Assembly (NCBI GenBank): GCA_004212095.1
Contig: RXIJ01000021.1
Location: 1-13,931, forward strand
Direction: 5' to 3'
DNA length: 13,931 bases
From: Methanosarcinales archaeon
Lineage (GTDB): Archaea; Halobacteriota; Methanosarcinia; Methanosarcinales; EX4572-44
Part shown: positions 7,149 to 13,587 of the stretch, one piece after another
How the letters are laid out: every line of letters starts with the position of its first letter
Numbering within the stretch: the first letter of the stretch is position 1
The notes under the pieces: model-generated
What the model saw: the letters and a program-made list of their open reading frames with translations, nothing else
The model's database searches: none
What the model was told of the DNA's origin: nothing
Translations under genes and position numbers: made by a program

Positions 7149-9515
7149 TCACTCGTTCTTCTTTATCAGTTCTTCAAGGTTTGTTGCATCAAACCCGACA
7201 TCCATCTTTCGCACAGGTCCTGAAAGTATATTCTTTGCTTCAAGATCGACATCCCATCCATGCTCTTCTTTCAAAATTCTAAGGTACTCCTCTTTTCTTG
7301 CAAGCGGAAGATCTGCTTCGCCTCTCACAAAGATGTGCCAATCGTCAGGATACACGCCAAGATACTTCATCGACAGGTCCATGTAATGCGTGAGCTTTAC
7401 CTGCCTACCCATGCTGGTATCGGTTGGACGGAAGCAGAGTCTTGCAATGAGTGGAATCGCCTCTTGATACGTGTCTGCCGCCACAAGCATGTGTTCCGGT
7501 GCAGGCTCAATCCGCACTTTAGAGCCGTCTCTTGCATCATAGACCATCCAATCTTCATCAACATATTTTCGCCCGAGGTATGCTCTTCTATACTTCCAGC
7601 CGTGTGGACCTATTACAACAGGAATACCTATTCGGTTTACACCAGATGCAATCGATGCCGCTTTCTGGGACATTGCACCCCATGACACACCGCACGCACC
7701 AACCCTGTTTAAGATGTAGTCGGCAATCTCTGCATAGTTTCCCCTGATGTTTCGCCTGGCATAGATCGCTGCCACTTTGATAGCTGCACCGTGAATGTGT
7801 GCATTTGAAACGCATGAACCAATATTAAGAACGCATCCGCCAGCAAAGTCTCCCGGATATTTCTCATAGAGTGTTTTTCCATCCTTGTCACGGTAGAGTG
7901 CAGCATCCATAGCGCTGCATCCGGTCAGGACAACAATGTACTTCCGTTCAGCAAACTCCTTTGCTATTCTGTACACATCTTTTGTTCCATTAGGATAGTT
8001 GCCGCACCCGACAAGGGCAATAATTCCGGGAATTGTTCCGAGAACAAGTGGAGCACCACCCTTTCTAATCTCCGTATCAAGCACAGGACCTCTTCCAACA
8101 CGTATCATTCCCTTCTCTGATTTTACATAAGGAAGCGATGCTTTCAGGATTACATCAACAATCGGAATGTGTTTCTTACAAACCTGTTCGCACCTTCCGC
8201 ATCCGACGCACGGGTCAAACAGGCTGGCAAGCGGTGTAGTATCCCCTTTCGCAGCAGCTTTATTTGCTTCACCAATCGGAAGTCCCTGCGGGCATGCAAC
8301 TATGCAGTTTGCATCACAGTTCTGGCACATCGTAACGTACTCTTTAAACTCTTCATCGGTTAGAATATTAACAAGTTCCTTTCGCTTTTCATGCGTGATC
8401 TGCACAACTCGTACTGCCACTTCTCCTGCCTTGACCGGATCAAGGATCACTACACCAGGTTCCTTGCCACTTGCGAGTATGGTGACGATGTCATCAGCAG
8501 AATCATTTGTTCGATCAACAAGCCCGTAGAGTGCCTTGTCGTTCGTTGCAATGAGCGGTGCATGAATTCGTTTTGCCTGCTCAAGAATGTCTGCACGGAT
8601 GCACTGCTCATCAACCATGATAACATCTGCAACCCCTGAACGGACAAACCGAAGCTGCCTCCCGATTGAGCCAACAATCTTCGCTTTTTGGGAGTATCGT
8701 GTCGTATCAATGGCAGTACAGCAAATTCCCGCAACTTCAATTTGTTCGTCAAGCCCATGATCAGACATGTAATCCATAACAGCAACAGACGGCACAACAT
8801 TGTGACCTATGACAAGTATTACTGCCTTACTTTCATCAACACATCCCATCCCGATCTCAACCAGAGGAGCATCAGGGTCTCCCTTGGGAAGATCAAATGC
8901 AACGATTTGGACGAGGTCTGCAACCTCCTTACCGAGTGAGTCGAGCATTCCAGCGTGGTATGCCTTTGACTCATAGTCGAGATTGGAACCTTCCTGACCA
9001 GTGTGCGTTGAATCCAGCAACTGGGCAATCTGCTCCTCCAGATACTCAAGCACAGGTATAAAATCACTCAATTTTTCCGGTTTAATTCCTGTGATAAGCC
9101 TCGTAAGCGGTGCTTCGATATTGATACCTGTTCCCATATTAATCTCACGGTCCCCCACAATCTTTAGAACCTTGCGAAGCAGGTGCCTGCCGTGTGCTGT
9201 GTGTGCAGAGCACCCCATAAGACATGCAATTGTTACAAACCGTGCCTGCTGGGCAGCCATTCCGAGACCGCATGCGCCTTTTTTTCCTCCGGTAAGATCG
9301 CACTTTCCGAATGTACAGAAGCAGCACATCTCACAGTAGGGTGCATAGAACGGTTTGTATCGCTTGAGTAGCTTGTAATCCCAGTTCCTGAGATCAGCTA
9401 TACCTGGCATCGGTGTTGGGCCCATTGTTTCCCATTCTTCCTCTTCCTCTTCAATCCCGCCTATATTTACTACTACATTTTTTAAAGCTTCTATCTCAAT
9501 TTTAGAGGGTGCTAT
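7149..9515 (-). CDS. cdhA: CO dehydrogenase/acetyl-CoA decarbonylase alpha subunit
   Basis: The Ni-Fe-S subunit that oxidises CO or reduces CO2 in the archaeal acetyl-CoA pathway. Read from 9515 it has 788 residues, near the family length of about 800. The N-terminal cluster motif is CEMCCFCTFGKCDLTGGKKG. Two ferredoxin-type 4Fe-4S sites are at C397-C408 and C436-C446. C-cluster region motifs include GHNVVPSV, GICCTAIDTTRY, ALVGCGNYPNGTKDVY, TGCSAMDAALY, IGSCVSNAHIHGAA and GACGVSWGAMSQKA. The first ATG is at 9425 (MGPTPMPG), but the frame upstream carries thirty family-like codons (SKIEIEALKNVVVNIGGI then an acidic run), with a strong GGAGGA six bases before an ATA codon at 9515. No ATG, GTG or TTG exists before the in-frame TAA at 9548. 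I therefore place the start at ATA, as a natural rare start or a mutated/miscalled ATG. The gene follows gatE by 34 bases. Confidence 0.92.
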   Translation of the reverse strand: MAPSKIEIEALKNVVVNIGGIEEEEEEWETMGPTPMPGIADLRNWDYKLLKRYKPFYAPYCEMCCFCTFGKCDLTGGKKGACGLGMAAQQARFVTIACLMGCSAHTAHGRHLLRKVLKIVGDREINMGTGINIEAPLTRLITGIKPEKLSDFIPVLEYLEEQIAQLLDSTHTGQEGSNLDYESKAYHAGMLDSLGKEVADLVQIVAFDLPKGDPDAPLVEIGMGCVDESKAVILVIGHNVVPSVAVMDYMSDHGLDEQIEVAGICCTAIDTTRYSQKAKIVGSIGRQLRFVRSGVADVIMVDEQCIRADILEQAKRIHAPLIATNDKALYGLVDRTNDSADDIVTILASGKEPGVVILDPVKAGEVAVRVVQITHEKRKELVNILTDEEFKEYVTMCQNCDANCIVACPQGLPIGEANKAAAKGDTTPLASLFDPCVGCGRCEQVCKKHIPIVDVILKASLPYVKSEKGMIRVGRGPVLDTEIRKGGAPLVLGTIPGIIALVGCGNYPNGTKDVYRIAKEFAERKYIVVLTGCSAMDAALYRDKDGKTLYEKYPGDFAGGCVLNIGSCVSNAHIHGAAIKVAAIYARRNIRGNYAEIADYILNRVGACGVSWGAMSQKAASIASGVNRIGIPVVIGPHGWKYRRAYLGRKYVDEDWMVYDARDGSKVRIEPAPEHMLVAADTYQEAIPLIARLCFRPTDTSMGRQVKLTHYMDLSMKYLGVYPDDWHIFVRGEADLPLARKEEYLRILKEEHGWDVDLEAKNILSGPVRKMDVGFDATNLEELIKKNE

Positions 9516-9521
9516 ATTAAT

Positions 9522-9527
9522 TCCTCC
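9522..9527 (-). promoter_or_regulatory. Ribosome-binding site that decides the cdhA start
   Basis: On the minus strand this is GGAGGA, an excellent match to the archaeal anti-Shine-Dalgarno. It is separated by six bases from the ATA at 9515 but by 96 bases from the first ATG (9425), where no comparable motif exists. It therefore favours the upstream start. Confidence 0.7.
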
Positions 9528-9549
9528 ATTAATATTAATATTCCGTTAC

Positions 9550-11427
9550 TTAATTTTCAAGTATTTCTTTTATCTTTCGCTTCAGTATCTGGCTGATCTG
9601 CTGTCCTCCCACCTTTCCACGCAGTTCTTTCATAACAACTCCCATCAGTGGTCCTGCTGCATCAAGCCCACGCTGTTTTACAAATTCCTCCCGCTCGTTG
9701 ACTATTTTCCCTATCAGTGTTTCAGCGCCTGCAATATCGGCGTCAGCAAGTCCCAGTTTGGTCATTAAATCTCTTAAAGATACCTGTGGGTGGATTGTAA
9801 TTGCTTTGAGTACTTCTTTTATTACCTCGTTTGGAATTCTTCCTTCTGTATTAAAGTTGAACAGGTCAACCAGATGATCAAGGGTGATTCCGCGTGTCTT
9901 GCATCCTTCTTTTTGCAATTCACCAATAGTTGCATGAAGTGTTTTTATTACTATTGTGGATTTTGCTCCGGGAACTGCCGAGATTATTTGTTCAAACAGA
10001 TAAGCATTTTCTGACTGGCTGATAAGATTTGCAAGCTCGTCATTTAGATTGTATTGTTTCCCGAATCGCTCTTTTTTTATTGTTAGAAGCTCCGGAAGTT
10101 TGATTTTTTCAAGGTGTTCCTGTGTGATTGGTACTGGCAGTACATCGGTTTCAGGATACATGCGGGCAGCTCCCGGGAGAGGTCGCATATAAGCTGAAGT
10201 TCCGTCCGGAAGCATCCTGCGAGTTTCCTCTGGCACATGCACGAGTGCCTCTTGTGCTCGTATTATTACCGATTCAAGAGCACCTCGCGCGCGGTTTATT
10301 CTGTCTGCAACAATTACTATACAATCCCTTTCATCTGCGTTTAAGGTCTTCTTTAGCTCATTTACTTCGCCCTTGGTAATACCATAGTTTGGCAGTTCAT
10401 CAGTGTGAAATATTCCACCCACTCCTGACTTTTTTGCACGATCGGAGAATTCGGTACCAAGCCGCCTGTCGGGTTGTATCTCTCTTCCAACGATTCCTGC
10501 AAACCGTTTAAGTTTTACTGCAAGTATTACACCACTATCAAGTGCACGTTTGAGTATCGCTGAATCTGTATTTTTAAATAGATCGGTAACATCTGTGATA
10601 GTTCCATCTACCGCAGCCCCCTGCTCGTTGAGTTTATCTTTTATGTCAATAAGATTTGCCTGTCTTTGCACTTCCTGTTCAAGTATCAGAGGTAAGAGGT
10701 CTAATTCTTGCACGCCTTTTATTTCGACACGTGCCCCTCCTGTGATAGATATATTGACATCCTGGCGTATCGTGCCAAGTCCCCGTTTAACCCTTCCTGT
10801 TGAGCGAAGAAGCATTCCTATATATGCAGCAACATCGCGTGCCTGTTCCGGTGTTTTAATATCCGGTGCAGTACAAATCTCTACTAGTGGTATTCCAAGC
10901 CGATCAAGTGAATAAATGACGCTCTCTCCGGAATCTTTGATTTTCTGTGCGGCTTCTTCTTCAAGGCAGATTACACTGATTCCAACCCTGCCACCAGCAT
11001 CAATGTATCCATCGGTTGCAACAAGCCCGGTGCGCTGGAATCCGGCAGTATTGGATCCATCAACAACGATTTTTCTCATACTGTGAAGCTCATCCACAGT
11101 GTGCATATGAAGCATCTTGCTCATGGTAAGAGCAATATCAAGAGCATCCATGTTCAGCTTCCCGGGTGGCTCTTCATCATTTTCAACCAGACAGGTGGAA
11201 TTGTACGCTTTATAGATGTATTTCTTTTGTATCTTTGTTTCCTCAAGTGCTGCTCTATCTATTTCCCCCATTTCACTTGTTGTCGCTCGAAGGAACCGGT
11301 GGAATTCAAGATTTGACTCACTCGTATCTCTGCGTTCTGTCTGGCATTTGCAGAATAGCTTTTCTTTTGTGTTAAGCTGCTGGTGGATTTCAATCCCACA
11401 TTTAAGTTCTGGGAGATGATTGTTCAT
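9550..11427 (-). CDS. gatE: Glutamyl-tRNA(Gln) amidotransferase subunit E
   Basis: A 625-residue subunit of the archaea-specific GatDE enzyme, which converts Glu-tRNA(Gln) to Gln-tRNA(Gln). The GatB-like kinase core starts with LKCGIEIHQQLNTKEKLFC and continues through YNSTCLVENDEEPPG, VVDGSNTAGFQRTGL and LGIPLVEICTAPDI up to RQDVNISI. An AspRS-like insertion, which is specific to GatE, follows (about 280-400: LKRFAGIVGRE, DRAKKSGVGGIFHTDELPNYG). RPLPGAARMYPETDVLPV closes the core. The last ~180 residues are the helical and YqeY-like tRNA-binding tail (GRIPNEVIKEVLKAI, MGVVMKELRGKV). The frame is open to a TTG at 11451, but ATG 11427 matches homologous N-termini. No clear ribosome site precedes it, so a very short leader is possible. 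The partner gatD is not in this window. The stop is 34 bases from cdhA. Confidence 0.95.
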   Translation of the reverse strand: MNNHLPELKCGIEIHQQLNTKEKLFCKCQTERRDTSESNLEFHRFLRATTSEMGEIDRAALEETKIQKKYIYKAYNSTCLVENDEEPPGKLNMDALDIALTMSKMLHMHTVDELHSMRKIVVDGSNTAGFQRTGLVATDGYIDAGGRVGISVICLEEEAAQKIKDSGESVIYSLDRLGIPLVEICTAPDIKTPEQARDVAAYIGMLLRSTGRVKRGLGTIRQDVNISITGGARVEIKGVQELDLLPLILEQEVQRQANLIDIKDKLNEQGAAVDGTITDVTDLFKNTDSAILKRALDSGVILAVKLKRFAGIVGREIQPDRRLGTEFSDRAKKSGVGGIFHTDELPNYGITKGEVNELKKTLNADERDCIVIVADRINRARGALESVIIRAQEALVHVPEETRRMLPDGTSAYMRPLPGAARMYPETDVLPVPITQEHLEKIKLPELLTIKKERFGKQYNLNDELANLISQSENAYLFEQIISAVPGAKSTIVIKTLHATIGELQKEGCKTRGITLDHLVDLFNFNTEGRIPNEVIKEVLKAITIHPQVSLRDLMTKLGLADADIAGAETLIGKIVNEREEFVKQRGLDAAGPLMGVVMKELRGKVGGQQISQILKRKIKEILEN

Positions 11428-11509
11428 GGCTTCGAGATAAATGAAATACAAGTGTATTAATCTTTGCTCGTACTTGTTTCAAGCCCGGACTACAGGACTG
11501 TTGTCGCAA

Positions 11510-11525
11510 CAACTTGATTTTTAGA
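11510..11525. repeat. Intergenic repeat copy R2
   Basis: CAACTTGATTTTTAGA differs from 6161-6176 by one base. It lies in the 173-base gene-free stretch between the gatE start and the methyltransferase stub. The only other structure I see there is a small hairpin, GTTGT/ACAAC, at 11500-11513. Confidence 0.35.
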
Positions 11526-11624
11526 TGAAAGTCAGAAAGCTGTGCCACTCTCGATTAAAATGTGGGTGCATCCATGTTTGTCGCTTGTTGGGCAAGTAGA
11601 ATAGCGGCCAGATGCGGTGTTTTG

Positions 11625-11909
11625 TTAGGCTAACTTTTTTTTATTTACTTTATCTTTTATGTTTTTAGTTGGTCGATTTTTGCCCCCATCCGTGGCCAAT
11701 TGCTCATGCTCAAACCCTTCCCAGAGAATACCGGGGCGAGGAACTTTGTAATATTTATCTGGGGCTTTTTGCTTTCCATTAATGGATTGATAGGACCTTT
11801 CGAAGCGCGCTAATCCTCCTTTCAAGTATTCCTCAACCAAGTCAACACAAATCCATTGGCGGTTTAGACGCTCACAGACTTCCCCCGTCACACAACTATT
11901 TTCGTTGAA
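11625..11909 (-). pseudogene. C-terminal stub of a DNA methyltransferase
   Basis: Read on the minus strand the open frame begins FNENSCVTGEVCERLNRQWI and continues CVDLVEEYLKGGLARFERSY. This corresponds to the SAM-binding motif I region (usually DPFxGSxxTGxV) and the following strand of N4/N6-type DNA methyltransferases, which in these circularly permuted enzymes sits near the C-terminus. The tail (YYKVPRPGILWEGFEHEQLATDGGKNRP) also resembles methyltransferase C-termini. The catalytic (D/S/N)PP(Y/W) motif and the rest of the protein are missing: an in-frame TAA is at 11915 and repeat DNA follows. The motif I glycines are partly replaced (NENS). A GTG at 11891 could start an 88-residue product, but such a product would have no catalytic motif. 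Best read as the truncated end of a restriction-modification gene. Confidence 0.65.
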
Positions 11910-11973
11910 TTTTTAAGACACAGATTAAACGCTGATTAACACAGATTTTGTGCAAATCCGTGTCTATGATAGT
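11908..11973. repeat. Intergenic repeat copy R3 with inverted arms
   Basis: GACACAGATT (11917-11926) and AATCCGTGTC (11955-11964) form an inverted repeat with one mismatch. ACACAGATT recurs directly at 11939-11947. Parts of this block are shared with copies R1 (AATTTTTAGACA, TGCAAATCCGT) and R4 (GTGTCTAYGATA). It separates the methyltransferase stub from the transposase pseudogene. Confidence 0.45.
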
Positions 11974-11975
11974 TT

Positions 11976-13110
11976 TCAAAGATCAGGCAAACCATTTACT
12001 GGAAGCCCCCTTGGAAGACCTAAAATTTTTATCTGGTTTGTTGATGGCTGAAGCTTAAGTTCTTCTTCCAGGCTTACTTTTAATTTGGTTGAATTAGATG
12101 TAGTTTTCGAAGGGGTTTGCAGGTTGGTTAGTAACAGCAACTGGTATGTTACAAGGCTAATCTTTGAGTAGAGTTCCCAGGCTGTCTTTTCTTACTTTGC
12201 GAACGTCAAATTTCATTGTATTCTTTATGTGTCCGCGTATCCTCTCGCATTCACTCCTGAGTTTGCATGAGTCTCTGGAATGTTCTGTTTTTCAGGTTCT
12301 AGTTTCGTAGATACATGACTACCTGCTCCTGTATTCCGTTTTTATAGAGAGATTTTAATTTTTTATTGATTGTTGTGTGTTTTGATCCCCCGGATTTCCA
12401 CATCTTGTTTGCATAGTAGTTGATTCTCTTTAACTCGCCAATTTTTGCTGATTACAGCATTTACCGGCAGGGAAATCAAGGGTTTAGCCTTTAACTTGTA
12501 CCAGATAGCGGCGTGGTTCAAAAAGGAATCATAACTGCCATCAAGTCGATATTCATCGATTTCAGCACTCATTCGTAAAAGAGCAGTTATATGCGAGGTT
12601 AGCGAAATAGAATCACCAGCAAGTCCATTTGTATAGGTCATAAAGACCAAATATGTGCCAACCATCATAATATGAGCATTCATCCATCTTGCAGTTATAA
12701 TGCGGATTGAAATCACTATGTTTAGAATACCTGGAAGCCTCGAGTGGGGGTAGAATCCAATTTAGCATCTTTTGAAGCGGCAGGTTTGATAATCTTTTCA
12801 CCAACCATCTCCATAATTTTATCAACACCCTCAACACCCAAACGATACTTCACAAAATGATGGAGCGTACCACCTAACGGAATTTGCATTACCCCGTCCT
12901 TTTCTTTGAAACCCAGTAGCCATGCCTATTTTTTCGACAAAACAACCTTCCTGTGAGGCTGTTGCCTTAAAAATTTCACTGCAACAAGTTTAATCATTGC
13001 TCCGGCATCGTATCCAAAGTGCCAATCTTTATCGCTGTAGAAGTGGTGTTCTATATATTGTACAATGTCTCCTATGTCCAGGAAAAATAAAAATTGGCAT
13101 ATCGAGACAT
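11976..13110 (-). pseudogene. Decayed DDE transposase (IS4-like), multiple frameshifts
   Basis: Conceptual translation with frame changes recovers an almost full-length transposase of roughly 370 residues: FLDIGDIVQYIEHHFYSD, WHFGYDAGAMIKLVAVKFLR, TLHHFVKYRLGVEGVDKI, then LDSTPLEASRYSKHSDFNPH (first catalytic D region), VFMTYTNGLAGDS, EYRLDGSYDSFLNH (second D), INYYANKMWKSGGSKHTTI, IRGHIKNTMKFDVRKVRKDS (E region nearby), and LVTYQLLLLTNLQTPSKTTS with a C-terminus LGLPRGLPVNGLPDL before TGA (11976-11978). Damage includes an in-frame TAG at 12926, a TAG after VVMYLRN near 12306, and frame changes near 12745, 12682, 12440, 12240 and 12170. The right limit near 13110 is approximate, and I found no clean terminal inverted repeats. 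It cannot make a functional protein. Confidence 0.85.
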
Positions 13111-13142
13111 TTTTTAAAGTAAAACAGTTTTCAAGCGAGTCT

Positions 13143-13286
13143 GTGGAAGAGACTCCCTTAAAAGCAATCAGAATAATAGGTCTTCTGGTACTGGCACTCA
13201 TCCTGTGTACAGCACTCTGCCTGTCGCCTGCATCAGCACACAGGGTGTATGTGAGAAGGCAAGTAAACGAGGTGCAGATAAAAGCA
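13143..13286 (+). pseudogene. N-terminal fragment of a secreted protein, truncated
   Basis: From a GTG at 13143 the frame reads MEETPLKAIRIIGLLVLALI, then LCTALCLSPASA and [16 protein letters not shown], and ends at TGA (13287-13289). This is a textbook signal peptide: basic start, a hydrophobic core of about 17 residues and an ASA cleavage site. It is followed by only about 16 residues of mature protein. The mature start (HRVYVRRQVNEVQI) is an extracellular beta-strand-like opening. The frame is open upstream to an ATG at 13065, but that part overlaps the transposase remnant. The sequence then switches abruptly, in another frame, to a pheT fragment, so the gene was cut by recombination. I do not recognise the full-length parent with certainty. 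Confidence 0.55.
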
Positions 13287-13461
13287 TGAACTGGTGGTTG
13301 CTTACGATATCACCGAGTCAGACGATCCTGCGTTTATTGAGGGCAGGCGGGCAGACATTATTGTTGATGGCGGCAGGTGTGCCGGAGTCTTTGGAGAGGC
13401 GCACCCTGGGACGATACTAAACTTCGGGCTGGACCAGCCGGTCATCGGGTTTGAGATATGA
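13285..13461 (+). pseudogene. pheT: C-terminal fragment of phenylalanyl-tRNA synthetase beta chain
   Basis: The frame at 13285-13461 reads [40 protein letters not shown] and [18 protein letters not shown] before TGA (13459-13461). This is the exact C-terminal block of archaeal PheT: 'hpaFieGR.a.iivdG...GvfGEiHPe.i.nf.l..Pv..FEi'. About 58 codons remain of a protein normally near 550-600 residues. An in-frame TAA lies three codons upstream and there is no start codon of its own. In the conserved GEIHPE motif this copy has GEAHPG, which suggests decay. PheT is essential, so an intact copy must exist elsewhere in the genome; this one is a displaced duplicate end. Confidence 0.8.
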
Positions 13462-13493
13462 GGTTTGTGATCAGTAGAGTGTCTACACGGTGA

Positions 13494-13509
13494 CCGAAAG
13501 ATATATACT
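13494..13509 (+). promoter_or_regulatory. BRE/TATA promoter of the PatG-like gene
   Basis: CCGAAAG (13494-13500, BRE-like) runs straight into ATATATACT (13501-13509, TATA box). Transcription would start about 25 bases after the TATA centre, near 13530, leaving a leader of roughly 55-60 bases that contains the hairpin at 13542-13574 and the ribosome site. Confidence 0.6.
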
Positions 13510-13541
13510 TATGACTAATAAATATTATCTGCACGAAAACA

Positions 13542-13574
13542 AATGGGATTTAGAATCTACGCCACAATCCCATT
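13542..13574 (+). promoter_or_regulatory. Leader hairpin just before the ribosome site
   Basis: AATGGGATT (13542-13550) and AATCCCATT (13566-13574) are perfect 9-bp complementary arms around a 15-base loop. The stem ends three bases before GGAGGAG (13578-13584), the ribosome site of the PatG-like gene. It could act at the RNA level on translation or as an operator in DNA. Confidence 0.5.
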
Positions 13575-13587
13575 AACGGAGGAGTGT

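Noticed and set aside
11917..11964. CRISPR-like or tandem repeat array
   Set aside because: There are only two short direct copies and one imperfect inverted arm, with no regular spacers; it fits an intergenic repeat better. No CRISPR array was seen anywhere in the window.
13205..13420. 71-codon plus-strand frame overlapping the pheT fragment
   Set aside because: It is out of frame with the clear PheT C-terminus and the signal-peptide fragment, and shows no family features.
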